Shown: in pieces, positions 7,761-15,633 of the stretch | Layout of the letters: every line of letters begins with the position of its first letter | Position numbering within the stretch: position 1 is the first letter of the stretch | Origin: a bacterium | Lineage (GTDB): Bacteria; Vulcanimicrobiota; Vulcanimicrobiia; Vulcanimicrobiales; SCRA01 | Reading direction: 5' to 3' | Assembly (NCBI GenBank): GCA_004298665.1 | Contig: SCQY01000092.1 | Location: 1-55,998, forward strand | Length of the DNA stretch: 55,998 nt | Program-made: the position numbers and the translations under genes | The notes under the pieces: generated by a model | What the model saw: only the letters and a program-made list of their open reading frames with translations | Told to the model about the DNA's origin: nothing | The model's database searches: none

Positions 7761-8045
7761 TCAGTCTTGATCGTCGCCTACTCGCGGTCCCGTAAGTCCT
7801 CTCTCGCAGAGCCCCGTGGCATTCTCTGCTTCGAGTTCCCGCGCTAGTGCGAGGTTGAACCCTTCCGGCTCCTCACCGTGCTGAAGATAGGGGTATTTAC
7901 GACGAAGGCGCATGCTTTCAAGGTGGCGAGTCGTGGTCGCTTCGAACTTCCGAGTAAGCTCGAGATTGAAGCTTTTCGGATCGTCACCCTGCTGAAGATA
8001 AGGGCACTTGTGGCGAAGGCGCGCGAGTTCCGAGTCGCGATTCAT
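7761..8045 (-). CDS. Small protein with an internal tandem duplication
   Basis: A 94-residue product with GAGG 5 nt before the ATG. It consists mostly of two copies of a motif of about 30 residues: copy 1 holds LRHKCPYLQQGDDPKSFNLE and copy 2 holds LRRKYPYLQHGEEPEGFNLA, each ending in a short helix with FEA/LEA. The shared core is LRxKxPYLQxGxxPxxFNL. No family recognised; charge pattern and length suggest a small protein-binding module. Confidence 0.6.
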   Translation of the reverse strand: MNRDSELARLRHKCPYLQQGDDPKSFNLELTRKFEATTTRHLESMRLRRKYPYLQHGEEPEGFNLALARELEAENATGLCERGLTGPRVGDDQD

Positions 8046-8275
8046 AGTTACCTCGATGAGATGCGATGACTGCTCAAGGAGTATGCGATCCTGCCGAGGG
8101 GCAGCATTTGACTAATCTGTGAGCGTGCACTGCGATCTGGAAGGTACGCACCGTCGAGCATGGAGCTCGCCGTGTGGACGTGCAGCCTCGCAAGGTGCGC
8201 CAACCCATCTGCGCAAGCGCTAGACCCCGCTCGTTGGTGCCAGAGGCCGTGCGAGGAAAGGTATTCGCGCGGGAC

Positions 8276-8881
8276 CTACCCGCGACCGCGGGGATCGCGG
8301 AGGAGGCGGAGGGCCTCGTCAGTGGAGATCGGCTTCCCGTTAAGCGATGCCAAGCGCTCGCCGCGGCCCGGGCGCCCGTCGCCATGTGCGTGCGCGTTGG
8401 AGCCGGGCTCACTCTTTGCTCGCGGTTTTCGCGCTGGGCCCGCGTCGACGCCGGCGAAGCACCGCTGGATGACGATCAGGATGCGGTCGGGCCCGTCGAG
8501 ATCGACTTGAGTGTCGAGCGTGATTGGGTGGCCCCATCGGTCATCCAACCAGACGCCGCCCCGGGTCAATGCATTTGCTTCGCACGTTCCGAGGTTCAGC
8601 GCGTCGCGGATCCGCGCGTCGGCGCAGTAGCGCGTGATCCACGCCCGGCACGGGGCATCGATGGGAATCCATCCCTGCTCGACCGCTTCGGCCGCCGCCG
8701 CTTCAACGGTCGCGAAGAGATCCTGGTATGCGGCCGTCTTGGTGCCGGCTCTCACGAGACCGGTACCGGTGTGATTGACGCTCGGATAAGACGCATGCTG
8801 AAGGGGAATGGCGAGTTGCAAGAGGTCGCGCGTCCAGCGTAGCTCGTACGGCCCGACGCACGCGCGGGGATAGCGTCCCAT
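8276..8881 (-). CDS. RusA-like Holliday junction resolvase (probable)
   Basis: Predicted to cut branched DNA. The 201-residue product shows the RusA order: PSVNHT near residue 33, a Lys/Tyr-containing KTAAYQDL, then RDALNLGTCEANALTRGGVWLDD (92-114). This matches the RusA pattern of acidic residues followed by xALxxxGVWxDD, with Glu101 where Asp is usual. A basic Pro/Gly/Lys tail is extra. GGAG lies 9 nt before the ATG. It follows the PRTRC ThiF gene, and an ERF annealing protein and SSB lie in the same block, which supports a recombination role. The call rests on motif spacing, so moderate confidence. Confidence 0.55.
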   Translation of the reverse strand: MGRYPRACVGPYELRWTRDLLQLAIPLQHASYPSVNHTGTGLVRAGTKTAAYQDLFATVEAAAAEAVEQGWIPIDAPCRAWITRYCADARIRDALNLGTCEANALTRGGVWLDDRWGHPITLDTQVDLDGPDRILIVIQRCFAGVDAGPARKPRAKSEPGSNAHAHGDGRPGRGERLASLNGKPISTDEALRLLRDPRGRG

Positions 8882-8965
8882 GATGATGTGCTCCGATGGT
8901 TCCTGGCGGGCGGTGCGGACACCGCGCGCAGTGCAGAGATGTCTAGCCGAGGTGGAGGCAGCGGC

Positions 8966-9733
8966 CTATGTTGCCGCGCGCCTGGTGCGTTTGGGCTTCG
9001 TCGGCGCGGGAAGTGCAGCCAACGAGCTCGTCGCGAGGTCGAAGTATCGCGCGTGGCACTCGATCTGCCCGTCACGGAAGAGCCGCCAAAGAAGATCCGT
9101 CGCGAGGGTTGCGACCATCTTGTTGACCATGAGATCCTGGCGCCGCAGTGCCTCGATCGCGCTACACGAGGGCGCATCGTCTTCGGCGATGGTTGTGTCC
9201 ATCAGCTCGGGGTGCAGTTCCGTCGCACACGGGAGGGCGTGCACCAGGGCCTGGTCGGGATGACGCGGTGTGCCGAGCACGACCTGGCCGGTGGTGAGGC
9301 TGTTACCGGTATCGAGCCACAGCTTCCAGCGATAGAATCCGCGACCGAACGCGAAGCTGTGTAGCTGCGCTCGGGCCGCCCGGGAGTCGACACAAGAAAT
9401 GACCAGGTCCCAGTTCTGCTTGGCCGGCGTTGCGGTGAAGCGCTTCGGCACGGCGCTCCACGCGAGAGAGCAGCCGAGGTTTATGCGATGGATGAGGACC
9501 TCTGCCTTGTTCCGGCCGAGATCGCTGCGCGTATAGCGCTGGCGGACGATGTTCGCCGGTGAAACGGTGTCGGGGTCGAAGGCCGTCACGTCCAGACCTC
9601 CAAAGCCGAGTGCCTGAAGGCCGAGATGGAGGTGGATTAGGTTGGAGACAAGCTCGCTACCTGTTCCACCTACGCCGACTACCGCAACCTGGAGCGCGTG
9701 GTGTCCGAGAAAGTCGCGCGCTAACGACCACAT
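8966..9733 (-). CDS. PRTRC system ThiF-family (E1-like) protein
   Basis: E1/ThiF-type nucleotide-binding protein; family members adenylate the C-terminus of a ubiquitin-like or sulfur-carrier protein, but the substrate in PRTRC cassettes is unknown. The 255-residue product has GVGGTG at 20-25, then FDPDTVSPANIVRQRY and GRNKAEVLIHRIN, the ThiF adenylation fold. LPCATELHPEL and DDAPSCSAIEALRRQDLMVN are typical of the PRTRC branch. The ATG at 9733 overlaps the end of the B gene by 13 nt, which fits coupling. A longer upstream reading overlaps B extensively and is rejected. Confidence 0.9.
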   Translation of the reverse strand: MWSLARDFLGHHALQVAVVGVGGTGSELVSNLIHLHLGLQALGFGGLDVTAFDPDTVSPANIVRQRYTRSDLGRNKAEVLIHRINLGCSLAWSAVPKRFTATPAKQNWDLVISCVDSRAARAQLHSFAFGRGFYRWKLWLDTGNSLTTGQVVLGTPRHPDQALVHALPCATELHPELMDTTIAEDDAPSCSAIEALRRQDLMVNKMVATLATDLLWRLFRDGQIECHARYFDLATSSLAALPAPTKPKRTRRAAT

Positions 9734-10416
9734 AGAGCCTTCTCCACGGTGAGGTCGGTAGGCATGAGCCAGGCGGGATCGAAGGTGCCGGCGGCGACGG
9801 CCGCGGTGAGCAGCTCTGCGTACGTCCCGGAACGGCGCCAGCACTTCGTCGCCGACAAGTGAGTGAAGTTCGAGCTGAAGAACGCGGCCGTCCATTTCCC
9901 CGTGTCCGAAGGCTCGATGCTTTTCGGGAGGACCATGGATCCCAGGCAGACATCGTTATTTGCGAAGACGTTCCAGTAAGGCGCCTTGCAGAGCGGGGTT
10001 TCGAGCGTCGGCCGCTCGTCACGTGACAGTGCGTAGACCGAGAGCCCGCCGCTGCGGGCAATGAAGAGCAGTGGCGGCTGCGGGACAGGTTTGGAGTCGA
10101 ATGCCGCGACCGCATGGTCCGTCGAGGGCTTGAAGAACATCGTTCGCGTTGCCGCCGGCTCGTACCACACGATCGCGCTGTGGCTCGTGGCCACGACGTT
10201 CGCGGGCACGTAGGTAAGCGGGCCGCGCTGGAACAGGCTGAGTAAGCCTTCCACGAACCCTTGCGTCACGAACGTTCCAGCGCCTAGGCGTGCGCCGGCG
10301 CGCTCGACGATAACGGGGTGCTGCACGGCGATCGCCGTACGGTCCGCACCGTAGAGGAGGATGGCGGTGTGCAAGGCATGGCGATTCGCCTCGCTCTCCT
10401 GGAGTGAAATATTCAC
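9721..10416 (-). CDS. PRTRC system protein B
   Basis: Conserved protein of the PRTRC plasmid cassette, biochemical role unknown. The 231-residue product matches the family pattern: a VQHPVIV segment, YVPANVV, VWYEPAATRTMFF, PPLLFIARSGGLSVYALS, RPTLETPLCKAPYWNVF and VCLGSMVLP. It starts at GTG just after the stop of the upstream gene. Its 3' end overlaps the ThiF gene, as in other PRTRC cassettes where B and ThiF are adjacent. Confidence 0.88.
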   Translation of the reverse strand: MNISLQESEANRHALHTAILLYGADRTAIAVQHPVIVERAGARLGAGTFVTQGFVEGLLSLFQRGPLTYVPANVVATSHSAIVWYEPAATRTMFFKPSTDHAVAAFDSKPVPQPPLLFIARSGGLSVYALSRDERPTLETPLCKAPYWNVFANNDVCLGSMVLPKSIEPSDTGKWTAAFFSSNFTHLSATKCWRRSGTYAELLTAAVAAGTFDPAWLMPTDLTVEKALCGR

Positions 10417-10420
10417 GCGC

Positions 10421-10708
10421 CTAGTCCCCGCAAGGAGTCGCGATGAGGACGTACTCGCGACCGGCGATTGCGGTGGTACATACAGGGAAGCCGCCGTCGC
10501 CGACGTTCAGGTCGAGTGCTTGATCGTGCTCGGGATCGACGATGCGCTGCTCCTCACCGTTCGTAACGGCAACGGCCTCGAGGTGCATCGGCGTCCCGTT
10601 GATCTCAATATCCGTGAGCAGGCGGCATCGCGTGTCATGCGCGTCGTGGTATGCTCCGGTCGGCTTCCAGGCGCCGCGCGGAATCGTGATCGATGGGTGT
10701 TCGGGCAT
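10421..10708 (-). CDS. Hypothetical protein inside the PRTRC cassette
   Basis: A 95-residue product starting at the ATG preceded by TGGAGG. It is beta-rich (SITIPRGAWKPTGAYHD; GGFPVCTTAIAGREYVLIAT) with no motif I recognise. In described PRTRC cassettes the slot before B is normally held by protein A (about 200 residues); this product is too short and unlike it, so it is a replacement or local insertion. Only 4 nt separate it from the B start. Confidence 0.55.
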   Translation of the reverse strand: MPEHPSITIPRGAWKPTGAYHDAHDTRCRLLTDIEINGTPMHLEAVAVTNGEEQRIVDPEHDQALDLNVGDGGFPVCTTAIAGREYVLIATPCGD

Positions 10709-10768
10709 CGTGTCCTCCAGGGTACGGTTCGGCAGAGCGCGACGAGGCGTGTGTCGCAAGTTGGCCCG

Positions 10769-11830
10769 TTAGTTCGGATCGTCGGAGATCGCTTCGATGA
10801 TGCGGGCGATGGCATCGCTCGCCTGGGCAAAGGCAGTGACGGCGTGGTCGAAACGCGTGCAGTCAGCTTCTGTCAGTAGCATCATGTAGCTCGGCCCAAA
10901 GCCAGAGTCTCCTGCGACCTGTTGCCAGAGCTCTTCGACGGTCTCCATGACGAGTTGGGGTTTGTCGCCGCCACTGGTCTCGACTATCAAGGCGGGGTAC
11001 GGGAGGGCATCGTCACACCCCCTCGCATCGAGATCACGGGTAGTCAATAGAGCTGAGAGCGAATCGCGTGCGTGATAGAGGTCGCGTAGCGCGCGGACCA
11101 TCGTTGTGCTGCTCCGCCGCAGCTGCCGCGGGAGCTTCGAGAGACGCTTTTCACAGGCATTGAGGCTAAGGAGTCCGCCGCGCATGACGCTTCGGTGGTG
11201 GGTGCCGACTCGGCGCGCGAATGCCTCTGGCGTCAGAATGTGGTTGTCGCGCACATACTTGCGAAGCTGCGCCTCCGATACATCCTCAGGTGTACACCCG
11301 AGTTCTCCCGCAACCTCGTCGCGCGTGAACCATCGCCACTCCTCGGGATCGCCGTGAAAGTGAACCCAGTCGGCAGCGTCGATCGCCGTACTCGGCGTAA
11401 AGGCTTCGAAGGTGTAGCGGCTTGACAGCGACAGGTGGTGAAAGAGGCTGGCGGCAAGGCGCTTGTCTATTGCTGTAAGCTGGTCGTGAAAGACGCTTGC
11501 AACGATGGTATTGGGGCCCTCCCCTTCGGCCATGACGGTCACAACGTTGGCGTCCGTGGCGGCCATATATGGGTGGTCCTGAGGGTCTTCTGCTGGACCG
11601 ATCAGGGAGATATCCATCCGGACGTCGGCATGTTGTGCCGCGTAAGCGCTTAGCGAGCGAGTAAGATACGTGAGCGTAGAGTCGCTAGGCTTCGGGGGAA
11701 GTGCGGGGAAAACGCCGGCGTCCAAAAGAGCTGCGTAAATTGCCTCTCGAGCGGGCGAGATCGGTGACCCGATACGCACCTCTGTTGGCACACCGTCGAG
11801 GGCCAACTGCGGGCCCTCGAGTATCGACAT
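10769..11830 (-). CDS. PRTRC system protein F (probable)
   Basis: A 353-residue protein placed between PRTRC C and B, where protein F is expected. The WVHFHGDPEEWRWFTRDE region around residue 180 resembles the F family. It contains a helix-turn-helix-like stretch (EAQLRKYVRDNHILTPEAF) and a C-terminal helical part. No enzymatic motif is evident; the family function is unknown. The start is the ATG at 11830, 3 nt after the stop of the upstream small ORF. Assignment depends on position plus weak similarity. Confidence 0.6.
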   Translation of the reverse strand: MSILEGPQLALDGVPTEVRIGSPISPAREAIYAALLDAGVFPALPPKPSDSTLTYLTRSLSAYAAQHADVRMDISLIGPAEDPQDHPYMAATDANVVTVMAEGEGPNTIVASVFHDQLTAIDKRLAASLFHHLSLSSRYTFEAFTPSTAIDAADWVHFHGDPEEWRWFTRDEVAGELGCTPEDVSEAQLRKYVRDNHILTPEAFARRVGTHHRSVMRGGLLSLNACEKRLSKLPRQLRRSSTTMVRALRDLYHARDSLSALLTTRDLDARGCDDALPYPALIVETSGGDKPQLVMETVEELWQQVAGDSGFGPSYMMLLTEADCTRFDHAVTAFAQASDAIARIIEAISDDPN

Positions 11831-11832
11831 CT

Positions 11833-12045
11833 CTAGGGGAGCAGCGGGACGATCTCCCAGGGCAGGCGCTCGTCGGCGTCTGGGGTGAGAGTCGCGAGCG
11901 CCGTGCCGGTCCGAAGACTGTCCGCCGTCTCTTCGCGACTGGCGATCTGCGAACGCTCCACCTCGAGCTGCTCGTGTAGCCACGTGCTTGGCGGCCTACC
12001 CTTTGGTGCCGAGGCGGGTGCGCACGGTATACGTGGCTTTGCCAT
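11833..12045 (-). CDS. Small ORF overlapping the end of PRTRC C
   Basis: A 70-residue product beginning MAKPRIPCAPASAPKG, with GGAG 7 nt before the ATG and a stop 2 nt before the F start. Its first 50 nt overlap the C gene in another frame. The C-terminal half (WLHEQLEVERSQIASREE) is helical. Good ribosome site and tight packing argue it is real; no family recognised. Confidence 0.45.
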   Translation of the reverse strand: MAKPRIPCAPASAPKGRPPSTWLHEQLEVERSQIASREETADSLRTGTALATLTPDADERLPWEIVPLLP

Positions 12046-12199
12046 GTTCATTCTCCGGGCCCTCGACAACGGCGGTTGCGAGGGCAGGGATGGTGGCCGC
12101 GTGCATGCGCACCACGTCCTCGATGCTCGCCGCCGGGTTGAGATCGGCGAGAACGCGATCGTCGTAGCGGATGATCCGTGTGGGTGTCGTGATCTTCAT
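11996..12199 (-). CDS. PRTRC system protein C
   Basis: A 67-residue protein that fits PRTRC protein C in length and content: TRIIRYDDRVLADLNPAAS, then EDVVRMHAATIPALATAVVE and a YTVRTRLGTKG end. The fold is reminiscent of a small ubiquitin-like or Mo25-like beta-grasp protein. An attractive but unproven idea is that it is the substrate of the ThiF-type enzyme, since it ends in a Gly-containing tail (GTKG). It follows E by 9 nt. Confidence 0.82.
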   Translation of the reverse strand: MKITTPTRIIRYDDRVLADLNPAASIEDVVRMHAATIPALATAVVEGPENEHGKATYTVRTRLGTKG

Positions 12200-12208
12200 C
12201 GCTACCCC

Positions 12209-13021
12209 CTAGGAGATTCCGAGCGTCAGTGCGCTCTGCTTCAGCGTGACGTCGATCGTCGTCGGCGTCGAGCCCACTGTTACGACCTCTGTATGCGTAT
12301 CGTGATATTCCTTGGCGACGGAGATCGTGTATTTGCCCACCGGCAGTATCGACTGTTTGCGAATGTCGACAGGGTAGGTCTTGCCAGCAGCGTCTGTAAC
12401 CACGAGGGTGGCGTCCTTCTGATCCACGTTCACCCGGAGACGGCCCGTCTTCGGCTTGGGCTTGTAGGCCTCGGCGCGTCTAGCAGCGTCGTCTTTGGCC
12501 TTGGCGGCAGCCTGGGCGGTCTGCTGAGCGATCGCCTCGGCCGTGGCGATCGAGAGCGTTCGCGCGGGGACGTACTGTGCGAGTGCACTTACCAAGTTGG
12601 CGTCGATCTCGGCGGGGGAACCGGCAACTTGAAGGGGGATCGCCGCGGCGTGCGATTCCTTCTCGGCGGGGGTAGGCTGGATGGTGACGAGGATCTCCTG
12701 ATCGCTGAGTTTGGCGATGGCCAGGAGGAGCGTTCCTTTGACGGCGAGCGAAGCGGCTAGGCCTTGAATGATCCCAGAAAGCACGATCGGCTGCGGCGTC
12801 TCGACGGACGAGGGCGTGGCATCGGTGTCACCTTCGTCGTGTTCCGCCGGAGACTCGGCAGTATCGCTTTCATCGTCGTCGTCGTCATTGTCCGCCGGCG
12901 TGGAGTCAGCGGTGGTGCTCTCGTCGACGCCGTCTCCGAGGTCGCCGGCGAGAGCCTCGTGCTCGTCGGTTTCTTCGTTGGTCGCGGCTTCCGATGTGGC
13001 GGTGGGCGCGGGACTACTCAA
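12209..13021 (-). CDS. PRTRC system protein E with acidic N-terminal extension
   Basis: Conserved PRTRC protein of unknown role. Starts at TTG, chosen because AAGGAG lies 7 nt upstream. Residues 1-85 are a low-complexity acidic stretch (Asp/Glu/Thr/Ser, including DNDDDDDES). The family core begins around 90: GLAASLAVKGTLLLAIAKLS, then QEILVTIQPTP and IPLQVAGSPAEIDANL, the typical E pattern. After a Lys/Ala-rich helix the C-terminal 80 residues form an extra beta domain (PKTGRLRVNVDQ; VGKYTISVAKEYHD) that looks like a carbohydrate-binding or Ig-like fold. Both end pieces are longer than the core family. Confidence 0.83.
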   Translation of the reverse strand: MSSPAPTATSEAATNEETDEHEALAGDLGDGVDESTTADSTPADNDDDDDESDTAESPAEHDEGDTDATPSSVETPQPIVLSGIIQGLAASLAVKGTLLLAIAKLSDQEILVTIQPTPAEKESHAAAIPLQVAGSPAEIDANLVSALAQYVPARTLSIATAEAIAQQTAQAAAKAKDDAARRAEAYKPKPKTGRLRVNVDQKDATLVVTDAAGKTYPVDIRKQSILPVGKYTISVAKEYHDTHTEVVTVGSTPTTIDVTLKQSALTLGIS

Positions 13022-13226
13022 GGGCGTCTCCTTCGTTGGGTGGTGAGATGCGAAAGTCGACTCGATGGATCTGTGTGCGCAGCGGCACGAGGTGCGCGGC
13101 TGCGCTCTTGCGCACGAGCTCCAGCCCGTCCACCGTACGCCAACGCGGGGGTGAGCCTCTGCGTTCTCGGTGCTGGCAGGGTAGAGCTGGGCATCTTACG
13201 GCCTGTGCGGAACGCTCTCGGGTCAT
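13014..13226 (-). CDS. Possible small ORF upstream of PRTRC E
   Basis: Up to 70 residues, basic, with RTVDGLELVRKSAAAHLVPL and VDFRISPPNEGDALE. Its stop overlaps the E start. No good ribosome site is seen for the ATG, and an internal GTG is also possible. Kept only because of the coupling-type overlap and protein-like second half. Confidence 0.35.
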   Translation of the reverse strand: MTRERSAQAVRCPALPCQHRERRGSPPRWRTVDGLELVRKSAAAHLVPLRTQIHRVDFRISPPNEGDALE

Positions 13227-13471
13227 CCAGGTTACACCGCGCTAGCGGGGCTCAAGCCTGGCCGTGTTCCCGAGAGCGGGGGTGCCTATCCGCGCACCCC
13301 TCCCTCGCCCTCGTGCAGGCCCCGGTCCGGCCGCTGATCGTCGCATCCGGTGAGTACCTGATACCTCGTCGATCTCCGGGGAGGGGAGCGGGTATCTTGA
13401 GCGCAGGGCGCTCGCGGAGGGGTCGTCCCGCTGGGCGACGGCCCTACTGTGAGAGTCCTACGCGGCGAACT

Positions 13472-13657
13472 TCACGCGCCCTCCAGCCCGAGTTCCGAGC
13501 GGTATGCCTCGAGCGCCAAGACGATGGCGTTCGCTCGGATGGCGCGCGCTTCGTACACCGGCTCGTTTCCTGGCGTGCAGCGCCGGAGCGCGTCGCGGGC
13601 CGCCTCAACCTCGCCCTGGTAGAAGTCGATGTCGCGGTCGATGATACGGGTACTCAT
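13472..13657 (-). CDS. Small helical hypothetical protein
   Basis: A 61-residue product with GAGGAGG before the ATG. Strongly helical (RDIDFYQGEVEAARDALRRC; RANAIVLALEAYRSELG), probably a coiled coil. Its ATG overlaps the stop of the 40-residue zinc protein (ATGA). No family recognised. Confidence 0.6.
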   Translation of the reverse strand: MSTRIIDRDIDFYQGEVEAARDALRRCTPGNEPVYEARAIRANAIVLALEAYRSELGLEGA

Positions 13658-13776
13658 GCCAGGACCTCCTCGCCGCGCTCGGCGGCGCAGTCATCGCACA
13701 GTATTTCGCCGGGAACGTGAATGTAGACGGCGATAAGGCGCCCACACCCATCACACGGTACCTCAACGGCGTTCAT
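13654..13776 (-). CDS. 40-residue zinc-ribbon microprotein
   Basis: A very short gene with a strong GGAGGT site 6 nt before the ATG. The product has two Cys pairs, CDGCG at residues 8-12 and CDDC at 27-30, the layout of a four-Cys zinc ribbon of the kind found in DksA/TraR-like or rubredoxin-like miniproteins. It overlaps the next gene by 4 nt (ATGA). Length alone would hide it from most gene finders; ribosome site, coupling and Cys spacing together support it. Confidence 0.6.
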   Translation of the reverse strand: MNAVEVPCDGCGRLIAVYIHVPGEILCDDCAAERGEEVLA

Positions 13777-13826
13777 GCCAGCACCTCCCCGCCCGTCTCG
13801 AGGTCCGCGGTGATGCGCTCGACAGT

Positions 13827-14144
13827 TTAGGCATCCGGCGCCTGTGAGCGAGATGCTGCGCCGAAAACGTCGAGCACGTCGAGGAGCCCGAAGCGCCGGG
13901 GATCACCGACACAGTTTCCGGTAGCAACTCGGTCGGCGGTTTCCGCGCGCGTCCAGGTCGCCATGCGCTGAGCCGTCGTGATGATCCGGCAGTCGCCGGT
14001 CGCGTTGCGCAGCCGCACCAGCAGTGAGGCGTCGGCGTGCGGGCTCCTTGCTAGCCGAACGACGTCCTCGTGACTCAGTCCGAAGGCTGCGGCCTCGCGG
14101 GAGATAGTTCCGTCTGCGACGGCGGCGTCGAGGGTCGTGGTCAT
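13827..14144 (-). CDS. Hypothetical protein
   Basis: A 105-residue product with AAGGAG 8 nt before the ATG. It is helical with ISREAAAFGLSHEDVVRLAR, a helix-turn-helix-like pattern, and ADASLLVRLRNATGDCRI, resembling the short helical repeats that count variant residues in HEAT-like proteins. No family assigned. Confidence 0.55.
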   Translation of the reverse strand: MTTTLDAAVADGTISREAAAFGLSHEDVVRLARSPHADASLLVRLRNATGDCRIITTAQRMATWTRAETADRVATGNCVGDPRRFGLLDVLDVFGAASRSQAPDA

Positions 14145-14218
14145 GGTCCGGTACTCCTTTGTGGTCTGCCCCCGCCCCGACTCGACGGCGCGCTCGGCTC
14201 ATGCCGGGGCGATGCTCA

Positions 14219-14413
14219 TCAGGGCGCGCCCGGTGCTGGCAAGTGCGCGCCATCGTCGGCCAGCACGCACCAGCCACGGCGCAGGCACAGCGGCCGCTCA
14301 TCGATGCCGTCTGGTGAGATAATCTGGGCGCGCTCCTGCGAAGGCGGCCGACCACTCTCGAGCGCCAGGCGTTCTGCTGCCGCGTCGAAGAGGCCGCGGT
14401 CCCACGTAGTCAC
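14219..14413 (-). CDS. Small hypothetical protein
   Basis: A 64-residue product starting at GTG that overlaps the stop of the gene upstream (GTGA). N-terminus TTWDRGLFDAAAERLALE is helical, the rest shows short strands with two Cys. No family recognised. Confidence 0.45.
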   Translation of the reverse strand: MTTWDRGLFDAAAERLALESGRPPSQERAQIISPDGIDERPLCLRRGWCVLADDGAHLPAPGAP

Positions 14414-14640
14414 TGATGGCGCTCGCGCTTGACCGCGTGCCGCTCTTGGGCCCGGAAGGCCTCGGCTCGCGTCCGGTAGACACGCCTGCCCTTGCGACGC
14501 AGCCCCAGATGGCGGCCGTCGGCGGTCTGGCCGTACGTGTGGACGACGTCGCCCTGGTAGCCACTGGGCTCGACGATGCGCAGAGGAGAGTTGACCACGC
14601 CCTGTCCGATGACCCAGGCGGTGCCCGCTATCCAGCCCAT
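14410..14640 (-). CDS. Small basic hypothetical protein
   Basis: A 76-residue product whose ATG follows the upstream stop by 1 nt and whose stop overlaps the next start, so it sits in a translationally coupled row. N-terminal half beta (IVEPSGYQGDVVHTYGQ), C-terminal half a basic helix (RVYRTRAEAFRAQERHAVKR) suited to nucleic-acid contact. No family recognised. Confidence 0.5.
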   Translation of the reverse strand: MGWIAGTAWVIGQGVVNSPLRIVEPSGYQGDVVHTYGQTADGRHLGLRRKGRRVYRTRAEAFRAQERHAVKRERHQ

Positions 14641-14641
14641 A

Positions 14642-15055
14642 CTACTGGCCCGCCGTTCTCTGGCCCGGCATCGCTAGGAGATCGCCGTAGACGCAGCCCG
14701 GCGCGCAGTCCTCGCCGGCGCCCGTCCCGCAGTGCTCACACGGCTCCTTCAACGCGTCTAGATCGAGGCTGTGGCCGCAGTCCAGGCATGTCGAGACACC
14801 GTCGTCGATGCGTGTTCGCTCATGCTCACAGGGATCCGGCATGAGCGTCTCCATTGGTGGGTTGCCGGCATGCTCGTGATCGCGCCTGTGTCGGCCGCAA
14901 ACGGTGACGCCCTCGTCGACGGGAGCGCCCAAGGGAATGCGCCACGCGGCAGGTTCACCACACACGGACTCTCCGACGGGGTTCCAATAGCGAAACCGAT
15001 GCTCGCACGTCGGAGCCGTGTCGGTAGGGGCGGCGATGGTCGCTTCATCGTCCAA
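14642..15055 (-). CDS. Cys-rich zinc-binding protein
   Basis: A 137-residue product with at least three candidate zinc sites: CEHRF near 17 and CGEPAAWRIP to CGRHRRDHEH, then CEHERTRIDDGVSTCLDCG, then CEHCGTGAGEDCAPGC. The second block looks like a classic four-ligand ribbon. Likely a nucleic-acid or protein adaptor. The start is TTG with no good ribosome site and is uncertain. Coupled to the gene after it. Confidence 0.5.
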   Translation of the reverse strand: MDDEATIAAPTDTAPTCEHRFRYWNPVGESVCGEPAAWRIPLGAPVDEGVTVCGRHRRDHEHAGNPPMETLMPDPCEHERTRIDDGVSTCLDCGHSLDLDALKEPCEHCGTGAGEDCAPGCVYGDLLAMPGQRTAGQ

Positions 15056-15064
15056 AGCCTGAAC

Positions 15065-15154
15065 TCACCGTTTGCGGCCGACGCGCCGAAGGAGGGCGTA
15101 CCGGACGAAGGCCAGCGGATCGAGGACGAGCCACAGCAGATCAGCGAGTCTCAT
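15065..15154 (-). CDS. 29-residue hydrophobic microprotein
   Basis: Its ATG overlaps the stop of the gene upstream (TAATG) and GGAAG lies 7 nt before it. The product (MRLADLLWLVLDPLAFVRYA, then LLRRVGRKR) is a single hydrophobic helix with a basic tail, typical of a membrane micropeptide. Too short to be proven by sequence alone. Confidence 0.35.
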   Translation of the reverse strand: MRLADLLWLVLDPLAFVRYALLRRVGRKR

Positions 15155-15633
15155 TACTGATCTTCCGGGCGCAGATATGCACGATTCACCGGGCCGCGGC
15201 CGCGGAAGATGATGAGGGTGACGTAGCCCTTGGCGTCTTCCTCCGACTCGACGATCTCTCTCGGGTCCGTCGGGCTCGCACCTCGCGAGTACTTGATCAG
15301 CTCAGGCATCTTCTTGCCGGTCGTCTGTGCTGCGAGGTGACGCTTCTTCCAGAAGTACCCCCGGCACCACAAACCCTCGTCATCACCGACCGTGGCGTGC
15401 GTTGCCCCGATCAGGGACCAATCGAAGCGATCGTGCTCAGCCAGGGGACGTCTGATGCCGCCTCGCGGGATCTCGCCGCACACGTATCCCCGCTTCCCCA
15501 AGAGGCGCTTAGTTTGGAGGAGCTCTTGGAGTCCCACGGTTGTCACGATCGTTCCACCAAGGGGATCGGTGAACGTGACGGTCACGGGGATCTGGCTGAG
15601 ATCGGCCTTTGGCGTGGAAACAGTTGCGGTCAT
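15154..15633 (-). CDS. Hypothetical protein
   Basis: A 159-residue product beginning at the ATG with AGGAGGG 4 nt upstream. It has a beta-rich N-terminus (IPVTVTFTDPLGGTIVTTVG), a helix LQELLQTKRLLGK, a Cys-containing GYVCGEIPRGGIRRP and a charged C-terminus. No family or catalytic motif recognised. It opens the row of small coupled genes that ends near 13.5 kb. Confidence 0.6.
   Translation of the reverse strand: MTATVSTPKADLSQIPVTVTFTDPLGGTIVTTVGLQELLQTKRLLGKRGYVCGEIPRGGIRRPLAEHDRFDWSLIGATHATVGDDEGLWCRGYFWKKRHLAAQTTGKKMPELIKYSRGASPTDPREIVESEEDAKGYVTLIIFRGRGPVNRAYLRPEDQ

Noticed and set aside
11885-12760. Plus-strand 291-codon ORF
   Set aside because: Antisense of PRTRC C and E; Gly/Arg-rich shadow of those reading frames.
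13227-13471. 34-codon ORF and short inverted repeats in the gap
   Set aside because: ORF is Arg/Gly-rich without a ribosome site; GATACC/GGTATC repeats are short and widely spaced, so no feature is claimed.
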